Positions 55,146 to 64,000 of a DNA stretch of 64,000 nucleotides are shown one piece after another (positions within the stretch are counted from its first letter, which is position 1; the number at the start of each line of letters is the position of its first letter). The position numbers and the translations under genes were made by a program. The notes under the pieces were generated by a model. The model was given only the letters and a program-made list of their open reading frames with translations, was not told the origin of the DNA and ran no database searches. This stretch comes from Macrolepiota albuminosa. Its lineage: Eukaryota; Basidiomycota; Agaricomycetes; Agaricales; Agaricaceae. Where the stretch lies: positions 124,001 to 188,000 of the forward strand of contig JAMWFC010000080.1 of the NCBI GenBank assembly GCA_027475525.1, in the 5' to 3' direction.

Positions 55146-55344
55146 GATAGAGTCGTCAAGTGACGACAACGCCGGAGCAGAGGAGCAACGGCTGAAAACT
55201 GCGTACACCATGCGCTTGCAGGTGTTCTGGGACTTGCACCCAGAGGTGATGAAATACACCACCCAAGCACGACTCAAGCGCTACGTGTCAGCACATATAG
55301 TAGCACTTAGGCGACAAGGGCACGAAGTGCCCAATGTATTCAGT

Positions 55345-55550
55345 CACTTCAGGGCATGCCAGAGATTTCTGAAGAAACATCCATTAAAGACAGGTTATGT
55401 AATTTTTAATGAGTGTTTCTTCAGAAACTTTCATAAAAATTTCCTAATAAGGCAATTTTTTCAGAATTTTCTAGAGAAATACTTGTTAGAAATCATCTGA
55501 CCTGTTTCTAATTGATGTTTCTCTAGAAATCTCTGGGATGCCCTGAAGTG
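55345..55550. mobile_element. MITE in gag of gypsy copy 2
   Basis: 206 bp with terminal inverted repeats of about 50 bp starting CACTTCAGGGCAT(G/C)CCAGAG, flanked by AGT on both sides (55342-55344, 55551-55553), i.e. a 3-bp target duplication. Excision joins NVFS to TKYTDL in frame, proving insertion into a coding gag. No ORF; mobilised by an unknown transposase. Confidence 0.85.
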
Positions 55551-56711
55551 AGTACAAAATATACTGATTTGATGGTGAGAGTGCTCACTATGGAGCTGCA
55601 AATGTATGTGCAGCAGAAGGCCACACGGCAATTGGGGGCCTCGACCCCCTAGAGCCACACATCCAAGGAATGCTTGGCACAGCGCAATCAAGACGTCAGA
55701 ATCGAGCTAGTGGAGGCACTAGCACGGGCGCAGGAAGTGCCCAAAGTAAGACCAGTGAGTACTTTCTATACTCCAGCAGGACAAGGGTGGCATGAGGAGC
55801 CCCCACACATGCGTAACCTAGACCGTAGGACAGATATATCAGGTCCGGATGGGCACGATAGTACTGTGCTCAAGGTGGAGAGCGAGGCATCTGTGATGCT
55901 GCGCATGCCCATGGCAGAAACGTTGAGCGACAGAGTCGCGTATCAACGTATGCTCAATGGCGACCTCAGGACTAAGGGACAGTCCCTTATCGACGATCAG
56001 GGCATTGTATTCGAGGGCACTAAGCCCATTGACGAGATGCGTCGTCAATTCGTCACGCAGGGTCAGGAGAATCAAGCTTCTCCAGTTCCAGGGCGGCGCA
56101 ACGATCATGATCGAGGAGACTTCCTTGATCGAGATGGCGCCACAAGACATGATGCCCCTGGTAACGGCCGGGATGACAGCCCTAGGTCGACTCCTCGAGA
56201 CAAGGGCAATTATGCTCTCCGGGTCAGCAGGAGGCCATTCGAATGCATTGTGAAGCCATGCATGATTGCCTGCATCGAGTAGTCAATGATGCCCTGGGTG
56301 TAACCTTATGGTTACCAGACAGGGTGAAGCTGCATAAAGCAGACAGTAGGCATATTTGCACCTATACAGGCGCATCCAAGTTCAGCGACCTGGAAGATTG
56401 GGCGATGGATGTATGCACCCATCTCGCCATGTGCTTATACGGAGGCGACCATATGGAATGAGAACAAATCTTTGTTCTTTCTGAGTTCTTGGCCAGAGAG
56501 GCCATGGGGTGGCTTTGATAGGCAGTACTGCACGTCAACCGTATCCAATATGACTGGACGTTCAAAGGAGTCCTTACAGGACTGTATGATTGATTTGTGC
56601 ACCCCTCAATGCTCCAGGATGCAAGGCGGGACTTCCAGTCTGCCAAGTACACCGAGAAGTTGGGAGTGCAAGGGTTCTATGATACCCTTAATGACCATGC
56701 CCAGAACATGG

Positions 56712-56865
56712 CAGTATACCCGGATGGGTATACAATGCTCGAAACGTTCTTGGATGGCATTCCAGCGGACATGCGCCGCTATTTGATACAGTATACCCGG
56801 ATGGGTATACAATGCTCGAAACGTTCTTGGATGGCATTCCAGCAGACATGCGCCGCTATTTGATA
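56712..56865. repeat. 77-bp tandem duplication (probable assembly scar) in gag
   Basis: Period 77 with one G/A difference. Deleting one copy rejoins the gag frames at 56597 and 56812. Confidence 0.85.
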
Positions 56866-57315
56866 CGTGAGGACAGACTGTCCCCAGAAGTCAACGATGT
56901 GGAAGAGTTTGTGGCATATGCCATCAGGTATGAGCAGTCCCTGAAGACTGCTAACCACTACAAACATCGGAGTGGACACAAAGGGGGACCCAGGCGACCA
57001 CCGCCTGCTGGGACATCCTCACGGGGTCAGCATGTGGGGACCTTCCTGGCCAAAAAGACCGACTTGGACTGTGACCACAACATGCGGTTTGTGGTACGCA
57101 GAACCCCTGCTGCGAACCGAGGGCGGAGCCACCCACACCCAGAGCGGGTGCCAGACGGAGAACGTCCTAAACCAAGGCCGGACTTCAAGCCAGCCAACCC
57201 ACCAGGGCAGATGGGGACTTGTTTCGCGTGTGGCCAACCAGGCCACTATGCTACCAACTGCCCTGCAAAGCTGGGAGCCCCGAGGAAGGGGTATACATCC
57301 TGCGCCCACCTTTGA

Positions 57316-58299
57316 GCTGCACATACTGCAGCTGCGAGTGGAAGTGACGGAGACATATCTGCCGAGTCTGAGGCAGAGCACCCCACAAACAACCAGGAGC
57401 CCCCAGAGGAGGCATCGGGCGCTGAGCCCGAGAGTGTAGTCGTGGAGGGGGAGGAGTACGTCACAGTCGACGTATATGATGACGTCTACAACAACAAGTA
57501 CTACAGTTGCAACAGCGACTCCAAGTGCCTAGCGGCGATGACAGATTGGCCGTCTACAAATGATCCCGAAAAGAATAACGTGGTTCGGATGAAGAAGGTC
57601 ACTCTTCGTCATGCAGAGGGCACTTTGCAGCGCCCTACATTGAAACGGGCAGACAAGGAGTGCCTGGTCTCATATGTGGACGTAGATGGCCACAAGGCAT
57701 GGACACTATGGGACTCTGGGAGTACTACATCGGGCATAACGCCCCAGTTCGCCCATGTGTACGGAATATCCGTGCAGGAGTTGGATACGCCATTGGCATT
57801 ACAGCTGGGCACCGTAGGGAGCCGAGCCATGGTGCAGTACGGGACAAATGTGAATGTCCAAACGCCGGGCTCACGTAGCCGTGAATACATGGATGTAGCG
57901 AACTTCGATCGCTACGATATGATACTGGGAACGCCATTCATGCGGCGTAACAAAGTCATATTAGACTTTGACCACTGTCAGGTACTAGTAAATGGGAAAG
58001 TGATCCCAGCCAAATGAGCTACAGCAGACGACACTGATAATCGTCTGCGACATCATTGCACTATGGAGAAACGCAAGGAGTCTCCATGACTTGGCCAGCG
58101 CAGAGTGCCGGTGGTGGAGGATGTGGAGGAGGAAGTGCAGGCTATGCCTGGACTGAGCGCAGACCACAATGTGGTGATGATGAGTGAGAAGGAGTATCAA
58201 GCCTCCAAGAGGAGCGATGAGTGAATAATTGCTCCTGATATTCAAGGCACAAAGCCTCCAGACAAGCGCCATCGAAAGGCGAGACAACGGGAGGACTCA
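57316..58299 (+). pseudogene. Gypsy copy 2: aspartic protease and linker
   Basis: Open 57442-58017. Retropepsin with AWTLWDSGSTTSGITPQF (active-site Asp) and NFDRYDMILGTPFM. Acidic lead-in, as in copy 1. Stops at 58015, 58088 and 58219 (all TGA) precede the RT frame, which continues in the same register with EKRKESP, VVEDVEEEVQ and EYQASKRSDE. Confidence 0.8.
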
Positions 58300-59485
58300 G
58301 TGGATGTATGTCCACCTACGTCCTCACAAGTCAAGTTGGATGACTTGAGAGACAGCATCCAAGAGGCAGAAGCCTCAGGAGAGGGGGACACACGGTCCCT
58401 ATGGGAGCGACCAGCACCCCTGCCGGAGTACGACTGGGCATACGACCCCCGAATGCCGCAAGAGTGGAACGAGCTGGTGGCAGCCACGTGTGCGCGAAAT
58501 GCGCACCAGAGATGGATGACCGTCAAACCAGCATATCGCCAGCCAGCCTCGGACGAGGTGTCTGTAGCGTACTCACTTGTACGTGAGGGGAAAAGCCTTG
58601 TGGCTTATAAGGCAGCGGCAGCGGGTTCTCTGCTGAGACTACATATACTCAATGACAGTGTCAATTGGGTGCTTGCAATGCACAAACAATATGCACTGCC
58701 GCCTCGGCCACCCTCAGAGATGGTGGAAGTACTTCCCCCGGTGCGTATGAAGGGGAAGCAGAAGGCAACAAGCCTTCGTGAGGAAGATATACCTTGGTTG
58801 CGTCAGCAATGGCAAGAAGAATTTGCTGACATGGTCAACGGGACCAAGGAGGAGCTCCCGCCATGGCGGGAGGTGAACTATGAGATCAATCTCATAGATG
58901 AGAGCAAGCAATATAAGTACCACTTGCCGTGCTGCTCACACACACTCCAGGAGCAACTACGCGATAAAACTAATTGCTATTTGAATGCTCAATGGTGGTC
59001 CCCATGCACCACTGCTCAAGCTGCACCATTATTGTGCATACTGAAGAAGGATGGATCCCTTTGAACAGCTCTTGATGCGCGTCAGCGCAATGACAACACC
59101 ATAAAGGATGTAACTCCTTTACCAGATCAGGAGGTGATCCGGGAAGACGTGGCTTGGGTGAAGTATCGCTCGAACTCAAAGATTGACCTTACTGACACTT
59201 ACGAGCAGGTGTGCATTCGTACTGAAGACGTACCCAAGACCGTATTTGCATCAATCATGGGCACGTTCACAAGCAACATAATGCAGATTGGAGACTGTAA
59301 TGCTCCTGCCACCTTCCAGAGGCTAATGACCTCTATTTTTCGAGATGTAATAGGACGTTTTATGCACGTCTACTTAGATGATATATTCATCTACTCGGAT
59401 TCTATGGAGGAGCATGAGCAGCACCTCAGAGTCGTATTCAAATGACTACGCAAGTACAAGTTGTACTTGAAGTGGAAGAAATGTG
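58300..59485 (+). pseudogene. Gypsy copy 2: reverse transcriptase, intact YLDD but split by TGA stops
   Basis: EELPPWREVNYEINLID, LCILKKDGSL then TGA (59062-59064) where copy 1 has Arg (DGTLRTALD), so CGA became TGA. Then DLTDTYEQV, NIMQIGDCNAPATFQRLM and the catalytic YLDDIFIYSD. Another TGA at 59443-59445 (FK*LRKY), where copy 1 keeps Arg. The catalytic residues are intact. The protein cannot be made whole without readthrough. Confidence 0.85.
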
Positions 59486-59639
59486 AGCTTTACGCTCAGA
59501 GTATAGACTGCCTAGGGCATGTCATAGATGAGCGGGGTATCCACCCCGATCAGGACAAGCTCAGCTCTACGCTCAGAGTATAGACTGCCTAGGGCATGTC
59601 ATAGATGAGCGGGGTATCCACCCCGATCAGGACAAGCTC
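59486..59639. repeat. 77-bp tandem duplication (probable assembly scar) in pol
   Basis: Period 77 with one T/C difference. Deleting one copy puts the RT (59134 frame) and RNase H-integrase (59724 frame) in a single reading frame. Confidence 0.85.
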
Positions 59640-61757
59640 AATCGCATTCGGAAGTGGTGCACGCCCCAAAACTACAATGAAATCCAACGATTCGTTGGCC
59701 TTGTCAACTACATATCAAGCTTCTTGCCCGATGTCACAGCCTATACTGGGCCACTTATGGCCATGACGCAGAACGGGTCACCGTTCAATTGGAGGCCATT
59801 GCACCAGCGGTGCTTCGAGATGGTCAAACGGATCTGTACAAAGACTCCGGTGATTCGACCAATCGACGCTAGATGGGATGAGCTGATATGGCTCATTTGC
59901 GACGTGTCCAAGACAGGTGTCGGAGCCATGTATGGTCAGGGAAGCAGCTGGCAAACGTGCCGCCCAGCAGGGTTCATGTCAAAGAAGTTCACGATGGCCC
60001 AGCAAAACTATGCGGTGCATGAGCTGGAGACTCTTGCCATACTTGAGGCCCTCCTCAAGTGGAAGGATAAGCTGATGGGATATCCCATCCACATCATAAC
60101 GGACCACAAGGCCCTTGAGTTCTTCAAAACTCAGGTGAACTTGTCGCCGTGTCAGCGATGTTGGATAGACTACATGTCGAGATACCAGTTTGACATCACC
60201 TATGTTAAAGGTGAACTCAACAAAGTGGCAGACTGCTTGTCACGCTACTTTGAGAGTGATGTAGTTGGGGAGGCTCACGAGCCTCATGAGTATGTGCAGG
60301 CAGACTGCCGCATAGACCCTGATGGAGAGGATTTACCTCTCCACCGATACCAGGAGCTCAGGGAGCATGTCCTGGAAGTACACGCTATGCGTGACGATGA
60401 ACGGAGGCGAAGCACTCGCCTCAGGAAGCAGCGTGAAGAGCCGGACATAGCTGCCCAGTTGCTCAAGGAGCATGAAGTTGTGGACCCAGCATCAACTGGG
60501 GAGCACGAGCACCCTGATTTACCCGTTATGCTGGCGGAGATGCTTGAAGGCAAATTGCCTTCATCCCAGCCCCCTAGCCTAGTCAGCAACGACTTCCAAA
60601 AGGAAGTGGTGCAGGACTATGGCGATGATTCTCTCTTTGCCAAGATAATTGCCAATCCTGACAACCATCCTTGGTTCAGGCATGAGCCTGGTGGACTCAT
60701 CACAACGGAGAACCGTCAAGGGGTGGCAGTGGTCTGCCTCCCCTGTACGCAAACCATTGTTACGTGGGTCTTGGACCAGGCCCATGCACTGGTGGGGCAC
60801 TTTGGTGCCGCCAGAACGTTGGGCTACATCTGGAGATGGTATTGGTGGCCACGTATGGCCCAAGAAGTGACTAATTTCTGCGCCTCATGCACAGCGTGTC
60901 AGAGGGCAAAGTTGCCCCCTGGATCCCCTCCCAGGAAGCTACACCAGCTACCCGTGCCGGTGAAACCTTGGAACTCCATTGGAATGGACTTCGTAGGTCC
61001 CTTTCCCGAGTCCAGAGGGTTTGATTATCTCTGGGTGGTAATATGCCGCATGACGAGCATGATGCACCTCATACCGGTGCGAACTACGCTGACGGCTAAG
61101 GAGCTGTCATGGATCTACCTTAGGGAGATCGTTAGGCTGCATGGGCTGCCTAATACCATTGTGAGCAATTGTGACTCAAAGTTCACATCTCAATGGTGGA
61201 GGGAACTCCACAAACTGTTAGGAGTGCAACTCCTCATGTCGACGTCCTTCCATCCTCAAACGGATGGGCAAACAGAGCGGGCTAACCGCAGTATAGGCCA
61301 GATTCTGAGGGCAGTTGTTCGCCCTGACCAACGAGACTGGGTGGACTGGTGTCCACTCACTGAGTTTGCAATTAACGCGAGTATCTCAGATACAACAGGG
61401 TATGCGCCCTTTGAGCTCAACGGAGGGTACTTGCCCTCTATGCTGCACGAAGTTCGTGCTGATACAGTGGCCCACCGAGGAGTTGTCGAGTTCGCCAGGC
61501 AGGCCCTGGAGAACATTGTGGCGGCGCATGACGCCATCATAGAGGCGCGAGTCTTTCAGGCAAAAAACGCCAATCACCGTAGGCAAGCAGAACTGCCAAT
61601 GGCAGTAGGAGCGTTGGTTTACCTGTCAATGTGTAACCTGAGACTCCCAAAGGGTCGGGCAAGTAAACTCTGCCCAAAATGGGTAGGCCTATACCGCGTT
61701 CTAGACGCAGAGCCAAGTACCTCCAACTACGTGTTGGAGCTGCCTCTGGCATTATAG
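59640..61757 (+). CDS. Gypsy copy 2: RNase H and integrase, catalytic Asp lost
   Basis: Open 59724-61757 (677 codons), the continuation of RT. End of RT connection (NEIQRFVGLVNYISSFL), RNase H (WLICDVSKTGVGAMYGQG, ETLAILEALLKW, ITDHKALEFF), integrase HH-CC finger (HALVGHFG...CASCTACQ) and core: MDFVGPFPESRGFDYLW (Asp), VSNCDSKFTSQWW where the second catalytic Asp is Asn (61167-61169; copy 1 has VSDQDAKFTS), and QTDGQTERANR (Glu). The Asp-Arg to Asn-Cys change fits two CpG transitions. The stop is a TAG where copy 1 has Gln. Confidence 0.9.
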   Translation, partial: NRIRKWCTPQNYNEIQRFVGLVNYISSFLPDVTAYTGPLMAMTQNGSPFNWRPLHQRCFEMVKRICTKTPVIRPIDARWDELIWLICDVSKTGVGAMYGQGSSWQTCRPAGFMSKKFTMAQQNYAVHELETLAILEALLKWKDKLMGYPIHIITDHKALEFFKTQVNLSPCQRCWIDYMSRYQFDITYVKGELNKVADCLSRYFESDVVGEAHEPHEYVQADCRIDPDGEDLPLHRYQELREHVLEVHAMRDDERRRSTRLRKQREEPDIAAQLLKEHEVVDPASTGEHEHPDLPVMLAEMLEGKLPSSQPPSLVSNDFQKEVVQDYGDDSLFAKIIANPDNHPWFRHEPGGLITTENRQGVAVVCLPCTQTIVTWVLDQAHALVGHFGAARTLGYIWRWYWWPRMAQEVTNFCASCTACQRAKLPPGSPPRKLHQLPVPVKPWNSIGMDFVGPFPESRGFDYLWVVICRMTSMMHLIPVRTTLTAKELSWIYLREIVRLHGLPNTIVSNCDSKFTSQWWRELHKLLGVQLLMSTSFHPQTDGQTERANRSIGQILRAVVRPDQRDWVDWCPLTEFAINASISDTTGYAPFELNGGYLPSMLHEVRADTVAHRGVVEFARQALENIVAAHDAIIEARVFQAKNANHRRQAELPMAVGALVYLSMCNLRLPKGRASKLCPKWVGLYRVLDAEPSTSNYVLELPLAL

Positions 61758-62075
61758 GAACGATGCATCATTCCAAAGTTTCACGTGTCGCTGTTGCGAC
61801 CATACAGCGTGTCTGATAATGCGCTATTCCCTAACAGGGCAACCCCGGGCCCCTATGATTTTGGGGCTCAAGACGATGACAAATAGTTCGTTGAGTGCAT
61901 CATTGGGCACCGGTGGACTGAGCGTAACACGCTCGAGTTTGAGGTATGCTGGTCCCTCAGAGACACAACATGGGAGCCACACTCCCATTGCTCCAAGTTG
62001 GCGGCACTTGACCGTTATTTGGAGTTGAAGGGCGTTAAGCGCCCACATCATTTAAGTAAGCGTGCCAGCACTTAA
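61758..62075 (+). pseudogene. Gypsy copy 2: chromodomain-like tail of integrase
   Basis: In the same frame after TAG: IIPKFHVSLLRPYSVSD, a second TAG (copy 1 Trp), then IIGHRWTERNTLEFEVCW, DTTWEPHSHCSKLAALDRYLE and a TAA at about 62073. Same layout as the copy 1 chromodomain. Confidence 0.75.
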
Positions 62076-62178
62076 TTTAATCAGCAGTGCCGATCATGGC
62101 TTGGCTGAGTTGGTCAGCAGCTGTGGCTGAAACACGTCTTAAAAGGCGAAATTTCTTTTTCACTTTTTTCCCTCAACC

Positions 62179-63665
62179 ATGGACAACATGCCTGTGGACC
62201 AGAGTGAGCAGCAACAGCAGCAGCAGATTGAGTTTGCGCCGTTGGTCTTACCGTCAGCTGAAGGGGGGGGCAGATGGCTCCCCTGCTAACCCAAAATGCG
62301 CCCCAGTAGGGACAATCGCAACAGGCCGTGGGCTTCCCACAGCAGCAGCAACCACCAGCGGCAGGCTACCTGCCGCAGCAGCCGGTGATCAGTGGCTATC
62401 TGCCACTCCAACTCATGCAAGGCAACTTCATGCCCCAGAACGCACCTGTGGGCGGCTATCAGCCCCAACAACCAGTAGCGGGCGCTTATGCGCCACATCA
62501 CGCAGAGGGCCAATCCCAGCAACAGGCCTACGGGGGGCTAGTCAGCCCCCAAGCAGCGCCAGGATGGGGGCAGTTTGCCCCCGCTATAGTGAGAGGGGCT
62601 ATGGGCGCACATATTTTGCCCCAGTTTACTGCCCTGGTGCACTACCCTGGCATGGGTGGTGTGCCCGTAATGATGCCGTACCCCCCGGCTTGGATGGGGG
62701 CTTGGAGCGCAATGCCCCAGTACAGCGCCTCGCATGAGGCACCAGCCAAGGGAGGCCGGTCGATTTCCCTGTTGACCACAGCACCAATCAACAATCTAGA
62801 GGGACGCCAAGCACCCCTCGTGCAAGCCACCATGGCCATTGAGAGCACAGAAACTCTCAGTCCAGAACGGAGCATCAGTTCATCGGCTGATGCGCCGATG
62901 GAGAGCTTGGCCAAGCTCTCCTTGCTACAGCGGCTGGAAATGCCGCACCAATCCGAGCCCAGCTCGGAAGAAAAGTCGCGTCCTCGACGCGACAAAGGAA
63001 AAGCATGGGCTGTCGAGCCCAGTTGCAACCAGGACTTAGTCCTGGCTACCCTTCTCCAATGTCTGGGAGACAACAGGTACGATGTACCCACAGAGTCGTC
63101 ATTCCTCCGCGATGCAGAGGCAGTCGTCCTCATCAGCCGGATGATGGACAACATGGATCATATGCGTGCCCAGCGCAAAACTGATCTCCTTGCCCTATTG
63201 GCCGCTTGTAAGCGGCAGACTACACCCCCGAGTCGGGACACTGACTCCAGCAAAAGGGCACGTCGGCAAGGAGTGGAGGACGCACCCTCCCGCTCGATTA
63301 AGTCAAGCGTTGTTGCCCCCGGCCGGGAGGCCAGCCTAGGATGGGACATCCTTCCCTATGAAGATGTCCCTGCTCCAGCCGCCCCCCGGCTTATCCAGCG
63401 CCTTGCCAGCGGCACGTCTGAGGTCGCATCTTTGCGACCAGTATCCGTGGTTTCTACCACGCACTCTGAGGAGCAGAGTTCCAGGGGCATGAGCACACGC
63501 CCCACTGAGGCTAAGGCCTCACAACCCCAAAAGGATCATTGGGGTAAGCAACCAGAAGGGCATGCATACGTCAACGTGCACTTCCCCGAGGATGCCCCGA
63601 AAGGGGCCCCAGGGGCTAACATCCCCTTTTTACCCGCAATACTGGTAGAGGGCCCGCCAGCCTGA
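62179..63665 (+). pseudogene. Gypsy copy 2: ORF3, N-terminal and middle part
   Basis: ATG 62179 (MDNMPVDQSEQQQ), about 100 nt after the chromodomain stop. An indel in the G7 run at 62264-62270 and one TAG (NAPQ*GQ) precede a long open frame to 63663. GYxPQQP-type repeats, then SLAKLSLLQRLEM, KGKAWAVEP, SFLRDAEAVVLISRMMDN (matching SFLQDSLAMMVMEELLNQ of copy 1) and SKRARR. It ends at TGA (63663-63665), probably CGA, since the frame goes on into the next segment. Disordered N-terminus with a short helical segment; function unknown. Confidence 0.65.
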
Positions 63666-64000
63666 CTCCCACGGTGTGTGTGGGCAATGGACCCACGGTC
63701 TGATAAGTCGGAGCCGGAGAGGCTGCCATCCCCGCCCTCCGATGACGATTGGTATGAGGAGCCTGAAGAGGCTCGCATGGAATCCCCTGTGCTGCACGAG
63801 ATGGCAGCACAACGTATGGTGCACAAACGGCGCAACAGCAATCGATGGGCCAAGATGGACTGTCGGGCACAGGATAGCGCCAAGCGAGGAGCTGCCCTCC
63901 TCGAGGACGAAACCGGGCGCATCTCTGATGCACTCGGTGTTGTGATCTACCGTGATCACACTGTTGAGCGCCAGAACTCATTCTTTGGTGCGGGGTTAGC
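63666..64000 (+). pseudogene. Gypsy copy 2: ORF3, C-terminal domain (cut by the window edge)
   Basis: Same frame as the preceding part; MDPRSDKSEPE from 63687, then DDDWYEEPEEARMES and DALGVVIYRDHTVERQNSFFGAGL at the edge. It aligns with TDPRSPEQYDG and DGLGVKVWGPLDIEQTNSCFRGAL of copy 1 ORF3, which shows that the two halves of ORF3 are one gene. Open to the last base. Confidence 0.7.

Larger units (their letters stand above)
53875..57315 (+). pseudogene. Gypsy copy 2: gag, interrupted by two insertions
   Basis: Starts ATG 53875 (MSNPIPAV), then Gln/Ser-rich, MPGGL and an acidic PEEVM. TRIM 2 is inserted here; excising it with one TSD gives EEVM-ESSSDD in frame. After QGHEVPNVFS a MITE is inserted, and excising it continues TKYTDLMVRV in frame. 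Then SLIDDQGIVFEG, the capsid blocks WAMDVCTHLA and FLDGIPADMRRYLI (77-bp scar at 56712 between them) and the knuckle CFACGQPGHYATNC near 57220. TGA stops at about 53990 look like CGA changes; there is also a TAG at 55650. Gag forms the particle and binds RNA. Confidence 0.8.
53512..64000 (+). mobile_element. Large Ty3/gypsy chromovirus-type retrotransposon, copy 2 (continues past the window)
   Basis: Same plan as copy 1 but diverged: probable 5' LTR, gag from 53875, zinc knuckle, protease, RT, RNase H, integrase, chromodomain, then ORF3, which is still open at 64000. It is interrupted by TRIM 2 (54452-55145), a MITE (55345-55550), two 77-bp scars (56712, 59486), several TGA/TAG stops and a lost integrase Asp. 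The 3' LTR is outside the window. Confidence 0.88.

Noticed and set aside
1..64000. CRISPR arrays, operons, ribosome-binding sites, bacterial terminators
   Set aside because: The window is clearly eukaryotic (introns, LINE and LTR elements); no regularly spaced short repeats were seen.

Overview
The window looks like nuclear DNA of a transposon-rich mushroom-forming basidiomycete (Agaricomycete). The evidence is short 45-80 nt introns with consensus splice sites, a tandem pseudokinase-kinase gene and a DUF6534-like membrane-protein gene of types typical of Agaricomycetes, and LINE, Ty3/gypsy chromovirus, Helitron and Tc1/mariner families. I do not assign a species.

Layout. 1-437: C-terminal piece of an unrecognised gene. 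2215-5105 (+): tandem kinase gene. 5510-11953: a full-length LINE on the minus strand, bounded by a perfect 15-bp target duplication. 12901-17120 (-): an eight-exon two-RRM RNA-binding protein of about 1211 aa with a huge repetitive tail. 18367-19000 (+): a broken DUF6534-like gene. 21263-34337: a 13-kb Ty3/gypsy element on the minus strand with 173-bp LTRs and a TTATG target duplication. 35391-37153: a Tc1/mariner transposon with long inverted repeats. 37577-38271: a miniature LTR element (TRIM) carrying a tRNA-like structure. About 39358-40579 (-): an unrecognised intron-containing gene. 42162-45785 (+): a truncated Helitron Rep gene. 45850-53500: AT-rich, heavily decayed repeats, including a mutated gypsy fragment. 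53512-64000 (+): a second, diverged copy of the large gypsy type, interrupted by another TRIM and a MITE, running off the right edge.

How the parts relate. The two gypsy elements share one unusual plan: a long gag, zinc knuckle, aspartic protease, RT, RNase H, integrase and chromodomain in one frame, then a third open reading frame (ORF3) of unknown function after pol. Each copy is inactivated by a different catalytic change (RT YLDN in the minus copy, integrase D to N in the plus copy). Most premature stops are CGA to TGA, and the LTR pair of the minus copy differs only by transitions, so CpG deamination appears to be the main silencing and decay process here.

Two observations deserve most attention. 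(1) The TRIM LTRs contain a tRNA-like fold (acceptor, D-arm and T-arm, no anticodon arm) whose 3' end plus CCA would be an exact 11-nt complement to the element's own primer-binding site. (2) Eleven tandem duplications scattered over the window all have a period of exactly 77 bp. Removing them restores reading frames in three gypsy genes. They look like k-mer overlap scars of the assembly, not biology.
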